NCBI GenBank assembly: GCA_023053545.1
Contig: JAKZAN010000203.1
Span: 1-64,000, forward strand
Source: Lepidurus packardi
Lineage: Eukaryota; Arthropoda; Branchiopoda; Notostraca; Triopsidae
Direction of reading: 5' to 3'
Length of the DNA stretch: 64,000 nt
Shown: positions 46,144 to 57,648 of the stretch, in pieces
How positions within the stretch are numbered: position 1 is the stretch's first letter
How the letters are laid out: every line of letters starts with the position of its first letter
Made by a program: the position numbers and the translations under genes
The notes under the pieces: model-generated
Told to the model about the DNA's origin: nothing
Database searches by the model: none
What the model saw: only the letters and a program-made list of their open reading frames with translations

Positions 46144-47102
46144 TCAGGCGTAGAGTGGCCTCCCCATTTCCCATTTCCCTTTCGTCTGCGAACCGTCTGG
46201 ATGCGACACGGTACCTGAACACACCATAAAATCAAATTAGCATCATCTAACCATATGTTTGTACCTTAGCCATGCTGTACTCCACCGTTCCAATACCCTG
46301 AGTATTTGCGACCGTCCGGCCACTGGTACACTCCGTAACCCTCCTTCCTCCCGTCCACATAATCCCCTTCGTATGATCGGCCATCTTCCCACGTGTACTT
46401 GCCTCTGCCGTGCATCTGATTGTTCCTCCATTCGCCCTCATACTTTCTGCCATCGCTCCATTCGTAGGTTCCCCTGCCGTTAAACATGCTGTTCGACCAG
46501 TTTCCTTTGTAGCTACTCTGGTCAGGCCAGGTATACACGCCTAATCCTTCTTTTTTGCCCTATACAAAGTAACCTTCGAACTGCCCGCCTACTGTCCAAA
46601 CTTCTTTGCCTTTTCCATGTTGCAAGTCATTCAGCCATTATCCTTCATAAGTATCTCCATTTGCCTGCCTTGATGTTCCGTGACCATGCGAGCAATCATT
46701 CAGCATTTCTCCCTCATACAATGACCCATCGCTATGATGGAATGTACCATTGCCACATGCTCTGCCTTCCTTCCACTCCCCGTCATACCATGCCCCATCT
46801 GGCCATGTCTGTTTTCCTTTTCCATGCTTAAGCGTGTTTTTCATGGTGCCTTCATATTTTATGCCGTTGCTAGCTGTTATGGAGACGTACTTGAGTTCGA
46901 CTTTACTGGGAGAGATGAGCTGACTAGCTGCAGCATGATTATGGGAGGAGAGGACGGATGAATTATCGATAGATTTTTTATCGGTGTCATTAACTACGGA
47001 GCTGGTGAGTTCTTTATGTATCTTTCTAATGTTGGAGTGCGGGGGTTCTATGGCAGCAGGGTTGTTTTCGACCTCTCGGCAAGGGTTACACTAGTTACCC
47101 AT
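46144..47102 (-). CDS. N-myristoylated MORN-repeat protein
   Basis: Two exons (47102-46265 and 46214-46144; 50-nt intron, phase 1) give 302 aa. The N-terminus MGNECNPC has Gly2 for myristoylation and two nearby Cys for palmitoylation. Residues ~85-300 hold about nine MORN repeats of the form YxGxWxNgxxHGxG (DGAWYDGEWKEGRACGNG, SYEGDYVDGRKEGYGVYQ). TAA at 46638-46640 replaces the E of YEGEW. MORN proteins tether membranes to cytoskeleton and are typical of alveolate cortex and cilia. The spliced last exon completes a repeat (HGEGTVSHPDGSQTKGKW). I started at ATG 47102 because the frame stays open and gives an acylation signal; 46844 is the later alternative. Confidence 0.83.
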
Positions 47103-47387
47103 TGAGCAGATAGTACTCTTGTTAGTTGAATTCGAGTGATTATAATTATCGGATGAATGGGGAGTGCCGGACTGCATGAATAGCAAGTATTAAAACCCAG
47201 GATGCCTTTCCGTAATACTAACAGATAGTTACTGATTTAGAGGACTCCTAGTTCCTTCTAGCAAAGCTGCATTCAAAGAGTCTAGAGTCATAGTGTCAAG
47301 TTTCTAAGAGTTTATATTCCATAGATTATTAGATATCGAATTTTACCCTATAACTCTGCTCAATTATCTTTCGTTCTTTCCGACGCC

Positions 47388-48534
47388 ATGAGGAAGTTCC
47401 AAGAGTGGTGCTCCAATAAGCAGTACGAGCAGCACCTCCAGAACCTTACCAATATTCACCATCGTCCCAACCTGTCCCACAGGTTCTTCTCACTCACCAA
47501 TAGGCACAGAACCTCCCCGCCACACCCCAGGAACAAGCACCATCCTATCACTACACTCCGTCCCCAGCCCTCCACTCTCAGACAACAGACCAAGATTACG
47601 AAGACCTCCCATAAATCCAAACCCTCCAACGCAGAATCCCTTCTTATGCCCTCAATCTCTCTAACTCCAAATATTTAAATCAGCGCTTCGACCAACTCTC
47701 TGTGCACGACCCATAAAAAAATGTATCATCCCAAAAAGAGCTATCCAAATTATAATGTGCTACGCCGAGATAAGAGTTGCTAGATGGAAAAAACTAGAGT
47801 CGATGATAACTTTCGTATGGGGAAGCGTTTACTGTTAATCTCTCCGGCGATCGACTCGAAGGCCAAGCTTGACCGGGAGTACGAATCTCATGCCAAATTG
47901 GTGAAATCTATGAACAGCTACCACCACATAGATTCGCATGCCAGGTTTACAAGTAACACACCCTCCCATTCTATATTCTGCATTAAATTTAATATCAATA
48001 GAATATGCCAACTTCCAGCACAAGATTAACTCATAACCCGTTCTCGTCGGACGCGGCAAGACCATTCTAATTATCAATGTCTTTGATATCTACCTCTCCG
48101 AAAATAGCTACTGGAGTCTACAAGCAGTTGATATCTCTTTTGAAATTGATGCCTACTCCCGCTCTAAAGCCCTTCCTCCTCTATCGTCTCCGATCTTCTC
48201 CTCTTCTGACATCAGACGAGCGTCATTCGGATTCCGGCTAAGGAAGCACCATATCCAAACTATCCAAACAGAGAGTCCAGAGCTTTCACTATAGAAACAT
48301 GAAGGCCAGATAATTGGTAAAGGTACTATCAAGAGTATCTGTCTTTTTATTTGCGAATGGAAAGGTAACAAGTCAGTCCGGATGGGTTGCCTGATAATCT
48401 AAGCGAGTTCTTTCTTCTAGCATGGAGTGTTGGGCAGGAGGCTAACCCAAGAGATCATGCACCCGAAGTCTCAAAAATGTGTGGGTGTGATAGAGTTTGA
48501 TGTTTATATGAGATCAAGTGGTTCTTCGATATGA
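47388..48534 (+). CDS. Unknown 365-aa protein, C2/immunoglobulin-like fold possible
   Basis: Two exons (47388-47952 and 48002-48534; 49-nt intron, phase 1). The N-terminal half is basic, His/Pro/Thr-rich and disordered up to ~130, then helical (AKLDREYESHAKLVKSMNSY). Exon 2 begins with an alternating beta-type segment, GRGKTILIINVFDIYLSENS, then SLQAVDISFEIDAYS. A second, optional intron (48365-48420) would change the last ~40 residues, and I cannot decide between the two ends. I do not recognise the family. Confidence 0.55.
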
Positions 48535-48753
48535 GAACTAGGGTGTCAGAGAAGAGGACTCACCATTGTCTTTAGGAGCATCAATTTTAATTAACCCTTT
48601 TAAATCGATCATTATTTTGGTCTTGTATCTTATGCTTGCTTAACTCAACTCAGAGTCCTTGTTTAATTTATTTTGTGAGTCTGTCTTCATAACAGCCATC
48701 AGAACCTCCCTCCCTTAAACTTCAAGCCCACACCTATACGTCTATCATCTAGG

Positions 48754-51700
48754 ATGTAGAACCAGATAAGAGCTATCCAGAACACCCAATAGCAAGACTT
48801 GGCGCGTCTCTAGAACCAAATACAACAAATATAGGAATGGAAAGAGCTCGAAACTATTGAAGAGGAAATCATCAAAGACTACAAGATGGAGGAGGGCGAG
48901 TACAACATACTCATCAGCGTGTATGAGGCATCGTAGCTCATCCCCAAACCAGACTCTTTCTTGTTAATTACCCAGAATAAGTCCCATTGCAATGCTTTTG
49001 TGTAGTTGGAAGTGAATGGAGTGGTTCGCAAAACAAAGGTTCGCAAGGAAACCAACAATCCTATCTTCGACTAACACTTCTTTATGAACTTTAAACACAT
49101 GACCAAATCTGACTTGGAGAACTCCACCATCAAAATGACTGTCTACGATAGGAGTGCGATTATCATCAAAAGATCAGTCTTAGGAGTCGTTGAAATCGAC
49201 TGGACTAATGTCTACTTCAGAAGAAACCACGAAATCTATCGTGGGTGGCTGACTCTCACAGACCCCAGCGATGAGATCGAAGGTCCTGTCGGATATCTGC
49301 TGGTCAACATCGCTGTTCTCGGGACAAATGATAAAATCACAGTCCACGATAGCAGTTTCATCAAAAATCCCTTGACGACTATTGAAGATACAATAACCTT
49401 TAAGAAACTGAGACTCATGGACTTTGCTATTAGTATCTAAGTCTACAGGGCTGAACATATGGTGCCGCTCGACCAATCTGTGGGTGGGTGCAGTCCCTTT
49501 GTCGTAGCCAAATTTTCAGGTGCAAAGATCCGTACCAGTAAAATCAACTCCTTGAACCCAGAATGGAATCAGATTTTGAAGATTGGGGCAAAAATACCGA
49601 CCAAGTCTAAGTTTATCATTATCGAGGTCTGGGACCATAATGTAATCACTGACGAGCTTATCGGAGTAGTGAGAATCCCTTTCACCGATATATGTGGCAA
49701 GGAGAGAGTGATCGGTCCCCGATGGTTTAACTTGTACGGCCCTCCTCTCAGCGGGAAAGATAAGCCCCCATACAACTATTTTACAAAGATGCAGGTATTC
49801 GGAGACACCATCGGCTCCCACTATAGAGGACGCATATTGCTGAAGCTGGAAGGATTTCAAGATGTTTACACCAAGACTGTTAAGTAGAAGCTCAAGTTCC
49901 AGTTTCCATTCAAGCCAGTTCCGAACATCCCTCAGAAGAATCTCACACTGAGAGCTTATGTCTTCGAGGCAGTCGAAGTTCCCACAGTAGCCAACAAATG
50001 TTGTCTGCAAATACTCATGGGCCCATATCTATTGGCGAGTTCGAAACAGGTGCCGAAGTCGGGCACATGTTCCTGGTACGAAAGGTTGGAGGACAAAAAA
50101 GTAATGTTTCCTTACCAAGAGGACAACCTTGATCAGCTTCCGGATATAATTATTTACTATTCCTCTGGTGACTATGAAAAAGAAAGAATGTCCTACATCA
50201 GGGTAAAGGCAAGCTCAATTTTCTGCAAACGTAGAGACAGCGAGATCATCACTCTCCAGCTCAATGAGGATAAGTCTCTCGACCTCGTCAAAGATATCGA
50301 GTGCGGAGGGTATGTGACGGTGAAGCTTCAGTTGTTCGATACGGCTCCTCCTCCTCCTATCGACATGAACACATTTAGGGTACCGAAGGAGTTCTATCAG
50401 CTCCGCCTGTACCTGTACATGGGTCAAAACCTGCCGCCAGCCAACGCGACAGGCGATACGGATCCATTCATCAAGTTCCGTTGTTACGGGAGCTAGGAAA
50501 AATCTGAAAGCAAGATGAGCCAAATCAATCCGGTCTGGAATAAAACCATCATAATGAATGTGGCTTTCGAGAATATTGAGACTACAGTCTCCAGCAAGGG
50601 AGTCATGTGCATCCTCATGGATGAAGAGGAGAACAATCAGCACAAGTTCATCGGTCGGTTCTGGATGCCCATCAGTGTCAATGATAAGACTCTGTATACT
50701 CCAGAGAACTCGAAGTCTGCGATCTCGATTCTGCACCACAAGCCTCGTTGGTTTAATGTCAAGAATGAAGCCATCAACATCCGAAGAGTATCGCTTGGGA
50801 GGATACTACTTGGCTACACACTAATCAAGCAGGCAGATCTCTAGAAAGTACCTAGGCCGCTGCCTGATTACAGCATCAGCGTGGCTGCAGAACAAAGAAA
50901 AATTCAAGTATTTGTGATTGGACTGCGAGGAGCTAATAGTGATATGAGTTGGGATGCCGCTAAAGTTCTGCTGACCTTTTCGGGTGTCGGCAACGGCGCG
51001 GTAACCAATGTCTAGAAGATGAAAAATGGGGGATGCACATTTAACTCGCTGTTCGAAGTAGACTTGCAGCTACCCCACAATAAACATCTGACACCTTTTA
51101 TGGATGTGAGACTGTTCAATGTCAAAGGCAAGACCTAGGCATTTCTGGGATTCGCGTCGAAGAGCATCTATGACCTAGTTCCTCGACTCCTCAGAGGCAA
51201 TAAAACGAATAAGAAACGAGCCAGAAATGTGGATGCTATCAGGTAATAGAAATAGGAGTTGGAGGAGTCTGAAGACACGATACTGAATGTGTAAAAACTG
51301 GAGCGAGAAATTGATATCGTGAAGCAGAGGAGATAGAGGGCACGGGAACTCGCAGAAAAGGATCAAAACTAATAGCATAAACACAAAAGAGTGGTGGAAC
51401 TGCATGTTCCTAACGAATTACCTGGAGCAGGCAAGGAGTTACAGACAGCATATCGCTCTGAGTTCGATAAGCTTCTATCTGAATTCGAAACAGATTTTGA
51501 GTAGGGTCCCGAGTATGACTACGCAAGACTTCTCGAAAAGAAAAACGATGCTAGACCCCAAACCTAAAACCCCAACACTCTTGAGATTGGAGGCCCAAAA
51601 GAAGAACAGGATGAAGCAGCAAGGCTACTGGGACCTAGTTTCTAGCAACTATAGGGCAGAGGGTTGCTCCTGAACAAGGCACCGAGTAGGCAGAGTGAGA

Positions 51701-53544
51701 GTGAGAGAGACGATCGATCTATCCATGAAAACTAAGAGCTACTGCGTCGCAAGCAAGAGATACAGTCGGATGTATCTTTATTAAGGGACGAAGAAGAAGC
51801 GCAGTCTGCTTTCAGTTACCCACGAAATCAAGGTCCGAAGGAAAAAGCTCTAAAAAATCTGGATTTGCATACTAATGATGTGATATCTGTAGTAAATAGC
51901 GAACAGACCCGTGGTATCAAATACTAGCAGATCTAAAAAGCCTACCAGCAATAGAAAGACCATGAGAAGATCGCAAGAGAAAGGTAGAAAGAGTACAAAT
52001 ACGCAGCAGCAGTCAAACTCACTCTCTTCTCGTGGAAGCAGCGACAGACTGGCCCCAAGGATCTTGAGACTTATGAGGATTACGATACCGACCCCGGCGA
52101 GAATCTCGATATCACTCCGGAGTGGTATAAGGGTCGTAAAATTATGTCTTCAGACTTCGAGGACCTGATTAAACCTACTCGAAAACTATTGATGGTTGAT
52201 GTGCTTTCGAATGACACGAAATCCAAAGATTAGGGTCTGTAGGAGATGAGAATCACTAAAAAACTGGCGACTCTCAAGTTCGTAGCACTCTTCTATGAGG
52301 ACCCCGAGGAACTGCGTCTCAAACAGAAATACTATAACAGAATACTCACTCCACGCAACTATATGTGTAGGCTCTACTTCATGAAGGGCAAGTCCTTGCT
52401 CAGCGAATATAGGGGAAACCCAACCACATACCTAAGGATAACTTATGGCAGTAAGGTATATGATCTAAAAAAAACAACTCTCGTTAAAGACCAACGCAAC
52501 CCCGAGTATTTCGTGTGTCAAGAGATAGTTATGGACCTGCCTGGTCCCAGCACAGCCAAAGTCTAAGTGATGGAACAGTACAGCTACTTCTCAGACCGTG
52601 CTCTCGGGTATACTGATATTGACATTGAAAATCGGTTCTTGACCAAAAAGTGGCACCTTTTCTTCAAAAAGCCAATCGAGCTTCGGAACCTTTATTCGGA
52701 ATATGGTAGTGGCTCCCAGGGCAGACTGGAGACATGGGTTGACCTTATTGAACGCAAGGACTGGGAAAACAACCCTGCATAAAAAATACACCCCCCTCCC
52801 TATGACTAATATGAGCTGCGAGTCATCGTGTGGACCACCAAAGACTGTGTATTTAAAGATGAAGTCGAGTAGTGCAACGACGTATTCGTGCGGGGATTCG
52901 TAGGTACATCGGATCCCCAATAGACCGACACGCATTGGCGATGCCGTGGCACTGGGTCCTTCAACTGGAGATTCAAATTCCCAGTCTGGTACCCTCCAAA
53001 ACCTGAAGAGATCTACTCGGATCAGTTCACGATCCAGATCTGGGATAGAGATGTGGTGGGCTATGATGACTTGATCGGCTAGACCCGCCTTAACCTCAAC
53101 AAAATTCATAGAATCATCGAGAAGGTTGTCAAGCGAAAGAAACCTACAAAAGCAAGCATGAAGGTGATTGAAAGGGGAATGGACGTGGTAGACAAGTTCT
53201 ACTTTGATGTCTACAATTAAAAGGAGCTGGATTAGTTCGGGAATAAGCTCAGCCAGGGCAAGGTGCAACTCTCCTTTTAGTTGGTACCTATGAAGGAATC
53301 CAAGGAGAAGTTTGAGAATGGAATAGGAAGAAGCTAGCCGAACCTGCACCCGACTTTGGAGGAACCAGTGGGCAGGATTTCTTTCAACTGGCTGCATCCT
53401 CTTGACTTTATCAAGGAGTTAGTGGGAGCCAAGATCTACCAGAGGATCTGGAAGTGGGTGTGCTGTTTGGTGGTGGTGGTGGTGTTAGGAGCCTTTATAT
53501 ATGTGTTCGGAGGAGGGATCCTGGCGAATCTGATCGTTCGCTGA
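48754..53544 (+). CDS. Ferlin, multi-C2 tail-anchored membrane-fusion protein
   Basis: One exon of 1,596 aa starts ATG-TAG (Met-Glu). C2-type domains are at residues ~45-180 (VYEASELIPK, NNPIFDEHFFMNF), ~230-330 (VYRAEHMVPLDQSVGG, LNPEWNQ, LIGVVRIPF), ~540-680 (GDTDPFIKF, NPVWNKTI), ~1180-1270 (TTYLRITYGSKVYDL) and ~1350-1480. The last is diagnostic of ferlins: LRVIVWTTKDCVFKDEV, ETDTHWRCRGTGSFNWRFKF, DDLIGETRLNL. The end FNWLHPLDFIKELVGAKI plus one TM helix is the ferlin tail anchor. Ferlins drive Ca2+-regulated exocytosis, in alveolates of secretory organelles. TAA at 49072 and TAG at 53080 fall on conserved Glu. About 45 reassigned codons are in frame, and there is no intron. Confidence 0.95.
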
Positions 53545-53817
53545 CAGTAACCGACTTCAGATCTTTATGTTTGAGGGATACATGAAACTGTTATCTAATC
53601 CTCTGCTAGACATTGTTCTGGCCCATATTTTTATATCAGTTTACCCGTATATTTTATTTCGCAATATCGTAATTCCTCTACAGCAGACCCTCGATCCAAA
53701 TATCTCCACCCACATGAATAACATGCGCATCCCTCAGCTCATCGACCAGAGCAAGTACCCTCTAACCTTACATCCCTCAGGAACTACTAAATACACCGTC
53801 GAAAGATCAGTTAGATC

Positions 53818-54442
53818 ATGCACAAAAACGCCATTTCCACTGATCTCAAAAGATCCGAAATCCTGAACAAGTTCTACGACAAGTGGCACAAAGCCTCGCA
53901 CTACACCCACCGATGTATAGTACCTCCCTGAGCCACAATAATAACCATCATTAAAATGCATCGCAGAGAAACTACAGGCCGTGGAGAAAGAGAATGACTT
54001 AATCCTCAAAAAGATAATCAATGTCAACAAGAGATCCACACAACGTTCCCACTCCGAGGCTTCAGCCCCCCATTCTAACCCCAACCTCAAGACCTACCAA
54101 CATCTGTCCAACCTCAAGAAGTAGAACTCCAGCATCGAATCCGAGAACCAGCGCCTCGCAGACAAACTGCTCCGGAGCAAGTCCACTCTCTACAAGACCA
54201 GAATGAGCGATGAGTACTACTAACATCTGAAACGAAGGCAGATGATATCTAAATTCTAATTCGACGAGGAGGCAGGACAGGTGAAGCCGAAGAAGCAGAA
54301 GGTAGTCGAGAGGCTGACGAAGCTAGGGTCGACAAAACTAGCACCGCTGGAGACGGGCAACTATGGCAGTGTGTTTATGGGACAGCAGCAGAACAGTCGG
54401 AACATTTCGAGGATTACTGAACAAGAGAATGAGTAGTCGTGA
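53818..54442 (+). CDS. CFAP97/hemingway-domain ciliary protein
   Basis: Two exons (53818-53914 and 53967-54442; 52-nt intron, phase 1) encode 190 aa. The intron splits a TAG Glu codon (T before, AG after). The core is the two-helix pattern of the hemingway/KIAA1430 domain: EKLQAVEKENDLILKKI, then LKKENSSIESENQRLADKLL and EYYEHLKRRQMIS. Proteins with this domain bind axonemes and are needed for ciliary or flagellar assembly. The tail is basic and Ser/Gln-rich. The frame stays open upstream of ATG 53818 without another ATG, and a hydrophobic ORF from 53567 lies just upstream; a longer 5' structure is possible. Confidence 0.72.
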
Positions 54443-54735
54443 GCTCAGCGAATTAATGATCCACGGTGTGGTTTATGTTAGTCGCTTGGGTGTTAATATA
54501 TTATTCTGAAACTAGGCACTAATGTGCTGCCCGAAATCACCTAGCACCAATTTAACTGGTGTCTTTAGCCTATCAATTCTCTCCCATCCCTGACAACGAT
54601 CGACAGGGAATTCATGGATGTTATTTCTTTCATTGTTAGTGCACCACCTAGACATACAGTCGGTCTACGCATTACACTCGCTTATAATTATCAAAGATTA
54701 AATATCAGTCAACTACCAAGACATAACCAATACCT

Positions 54736-55026
54736 ATGGAAGTAGACAAGAGAATCGAAGTCAAGCAGTGGAATGCGGTGGCTCTCTGGGGCTGGAACGT
54801 CCACGTCGAGAACTGCGCCATCTGCAAAAGCGGCATCAACGAGACCTGCATCGAGTGCCAGGCCGCAGAAACCAATTCGTTAGCCGCAGACGGCTGCCTC
54901 ATTTCCTGGGGAGCCTGCAATCATGCTTACCATACTCACTGCATCACACGCTGGATCAACCAGAAGAAAAATAACTGCCCCCTTTGTCAGAAACCTTGGT
55001 CGCAGGTGAAGACAGGAAAGGAATGA
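54736..55026 (+). CDS. RBX1: RBX1/ROC1, RING subunit of cullin ubiquitin ligases
   Basis: A single exon of 96 aa. The cullin-embracing strand VKQWNAVALWGWNV and the zinc set CAIC, CIEC, WGACNHAYHTHCITRW and CPLC are all present. Overall it is closest to RBX1 (KxWNAVALW, CIECQA), but RBX1 normally ends its RING with CPLD, while this protein has CPLC, as in RBX2/SAG. It recruits the E2 and NEDD8 machinery to cullins in nucleus and cytoplasm. It has no reassigned codon, as for other very conserved housekeeping genes here. Confidence 0.95.
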   Translation: MEVDKRIEVKQWNAVALWGWNVHVENCAICKSGINETCIECQAAETNSLAADGCLISWGACNHAYHTHCITRWINQKKNNCPLCQKPWSQVKTGKE

Positions 55027-55578
55027 GGGACTAAAGGACATAGTGATCAAATAAAAATGCAGCAGCTCGATCTTTTGATGTTTGTTTTTCGTGGACATTG
55101 AATAGACCCAAGAAGATCGTGTTTTTGAATTGTGAGAAAGAGGGGGTTTTGGTAAAACAGCATGAATGAGATAGCTCGGAAACTGAAGGTACTACAGCAA
55201 CGTAAATTTGAAAAGTGCAGATTTGTATGATCAGTAAAGGTTGGGAATCTTGTTTATCATGCGGAAATGTGCTTCGAAAGAGACGCCTAACACATGAATA
55301 GACTGCTCAATACGAAGAGATTGACTCAGAAATCTGCAGAGGCGGCAGGCAAATGTGGTAAAGGCTGCGCCTGGCTCGCAGGACAGTGGCATAAGGATCC
55401 AGTTTATGATCACTCTTCATTCCGAGCGGCGTCGTTAAAATGGACTTCACAGTTCTACTCTCGAGAAATAGTGTTGCGAAATCTGCGCGGCTATCATCTA
55501 AATTTGTGATTTCCATGCAAAGATGTTTCTGTGGCATTTCAAAATATTATCATACATACAAAAACTCCCAGGTTTCCA
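55027..55578. other. Spacer with unconvincing overlapping ORFs
   Basis: This is 552 bp between RBX1 and the first paralog. Two short frames overlap: plus 55294-55509 (71 aa) and minus 55307-55537 (76 aa). Neither resembles a family and their codon patterns are poor, so I do not call either. No RNA gene or repeat is seen. Confidence 0.5.
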
Positions 55579-56292
55579 ATGAAACTCACTCCCAGCCTCC
55601 AAAGCCTTGTTAGAAAGTGCGTGGGTCGCACCTCTCTCCTCTAGAATACCCGTACACTCTACTGCTCCATCGTTCATAGCAACTCACAGGGCCTCCATCT
55701 TATCAATATGCTTGAAGGAGTGCCCTCGTTCGATCTCGACTGGGCACTCTATATGGTGCTTCGGTCCTCTGCTCAGAGTCTTTTCATTACGGGTCAGACT
55801 GTGCGAGATGAGATGGCTCGCGGACCATGCCGGACCCCCTCGCTTCCTCACCCTGATCTGCCTGGACTCTACTACTCGCGGAGGACTAATAAAATGCAGA
55901 CTCTAGTGTATAGTTAGAATGTTTCTGAGCAGGAAGCACGGGATTTTTTCGACCTCGAAATCTATACTCCTATTCTCATACAAAGAAACAATCTTAGTAC
56001 CGCTTTCCAGACGGTTCCCAAACAGGCGAAGATTAATGACTATTTAGCCCATCTTCCCAAACCAATTCTGATGGAATGCGGCACTCGGATCATCAAGCAG
56101 TACCTGGCAGAGGGGGACAACATGATAGACACAATGGTGCTGACTGTGTACGAGGGTGAGTTGTAGGATCGGTACGTAGGACTGCCCTACGACATCCCCT
56201 TGTCATCGGAGTTTAGACTAAGTTTTGTGTCGTAGGAACTGCCTGCTGCGAAAGGGAAATACCGATTCCACGTGTACTCTAAGAAACAATGA
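55579..56292 (+). CDS. Unknown protein, tandem paralog A
   Basis: A single exon of 237 aa with about four in-frame TAG codons. It aligns end to end with the next gene: LTPSLQSLVRKCVG versus LTPSLNTIITQCLG, FDLDWALYMVLRS versus FTLDWTLYNIFRA, LPHPDLPGLY versus FPHPDIAELY, LPKPILMECGTRI versus LPKPVLVEFGTIT, and DTMVLTVYEGEL versus DGIMLTVFEGEL. It has no signal peptide or TM segment. The predicted fold is mixed alpha/beta. I recognise no family. It is clearly the more diverged copy, with different codon use from its neighbour. Confidence 0.78.
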
Positions 56293-56572
56293 AGGGCAGG
56301 AATGGGGAGAGTGATTCGGGGGGTATATGCTTCGGAAATGTCTGATGCACTAATTTCTGCTGGACTGGAGTGTCAAAAGCTGTAGTTATTGTCTGAATAG
56401 GCATAAGCATAGGGTTCATGGGATGTTTCAATCTACAGACAATAAAAATAAAACTCTCTGATTTGAGCAAACATGGATATTTAAGATATCAGTTTGGACT
56501 CATATCAGTAATTAATAAAAATAAATATCCCAACACATACTCATCCCAGCATCCTCAGAAACCCAAACAAGC

Positions 56573-57283
56573 ATGGAGCTCACCCCATCCCTCAACACCA
56601 TCATCACCCAGTGTCTCGGCACTGATTTCATGCTCACCCAGGCCCCAGTCATCTACAGTGCCATCGTCTACAAAAAAGACTCCAAATTCCATATCATTAA
56701 CAAGGTTCCAGAGTGCCCTGCCTTCACCCTCGACTGGACACTCTACAACATATTCCGTGCCTATTCTAAGTCTTTTGTCACCTCCGGAACCATCATCCGA
56801 GAGGAAACACACAATAGCCCCTTCAAAGCGACGGTGTTCCCTCACCCCGACATTGCTGAGCTGTACAAGTCTCTCAACCCCGAGAAACAAGTCGCCTTTG
56901 TCTTGAGCAACAACATCAGCGATGAAGAGATCCACAAATTCTACGATCTGCAGCAGTTCAAGCCTCTTGTGATCCAGCACCCCGAGAAAAAGACTGAGTT
57001 CGAAACTACGCCTGCTTGCGATAACCTTAACGACTACATCGCGAAGCTACCCAAGCCTGTTCTGGTGGAGTTTGGAACCATCACACTGAACAACTATCTG
57101 AAGAAAGAAGCGAACATGATTGACGGGATTATGCTGACGGTGTTCGAGGGTGAGCTGCCAGCACCCGCAATCGGACTGCCTTTCGAAGTGGAGATGGAGA
57201 AGTACTTCAACGTGGAGTTCGTGTCACAAGACTTCAAGAACGACTTGGGAACTTTCAAGTTCTACGTCTACAAGAAGAAGTGA
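56573..57283 (+). CDS. Unknown protein, tandem paralog B
   Basis: A single exon of 236 aa, open without any TAA/TAG. It is a soluble alpha/beta protein with a Pro-rich junction (KPLVIQHPEKKTEF) and the end FKFYVYKKK. Codon use is strongly C-ending, like highly expressed genes. It is a tandem duplicate of the gene 280 bp upstream, at roughly 40 % identity by eye. The function is unknown. Confidence 0.85.
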   Translation: MELTPSLNTIITQCLGTDFMLTQAPVIYSAIVYKKDSKFHIINKVPECPAFTLDWTLYNIFRAYSKSFVTSGTIIREETHNSPFKATVFPHPDIAELYKSLNPEKQVAFVLSNNISDEEIHKFYDLQQFKPLVIQHPEKKTEFETTPACDNLNDYIAKLPKPVLVEFGTITLNNYLKKEANMIDGIMLTVFEGELPAPAIGLPFEVEMEKYFNVEFVSQDFKNDLGTFKFYVYKKK

Positions 57284-57648
57284 TGTGATATTTTATTGTG
57301 CAGCCTGGAGATGAGTGTAATCAGAGATACTTTTGCGTAATGATGATATGGATATGCCAGATGATGGAGAGGAAGAGATAAATATGGGTTCTGATGTCCG
57401 ATACGGGATGAAGGACTTGTCTTTTCAGTTTCAGCCTATTTTAAAGATTAATAAAGACACGGGAATGCCTCTCGCAGATACCTAAGATTTCTGACTGCCT
57501 GAACAACTTTTGCAGAGTTTATACTTTTTCCTTGCCGAGTCCTCTCCTTTTCCATTCCACTATTCTTTTATCTTTGTTCACTTTGGCAACCCATTCCAAC
57601 TGTCAACATACTCTCTCAAAACCATCATCACCAACTCCCCACTCGTCC
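57284..57648. other. Intergenic spacer
   Basis: This is 365 bp upstream of the large membrane protein. An open plus frame runs from 57532 into that gene, but it has no ATG before 57649, so I treat it as 5' UTR and promoter. Nothing else is visible. Confidence 0.5.

Noticed and set aside
53567..53866. Hydrophobic plus ORF of 99 aa just after ferlin
   Set aside because: It overlaps the start of the CFAP97 gene in another frame, has no family and poor codon pattern. It may be 5' UTR or part of an unseen first exon.
55294..55537. Two overlapping short ORFs on opposite strands
   Set aside because: Neither has a recognisable feature or the codon bias of neighbours.
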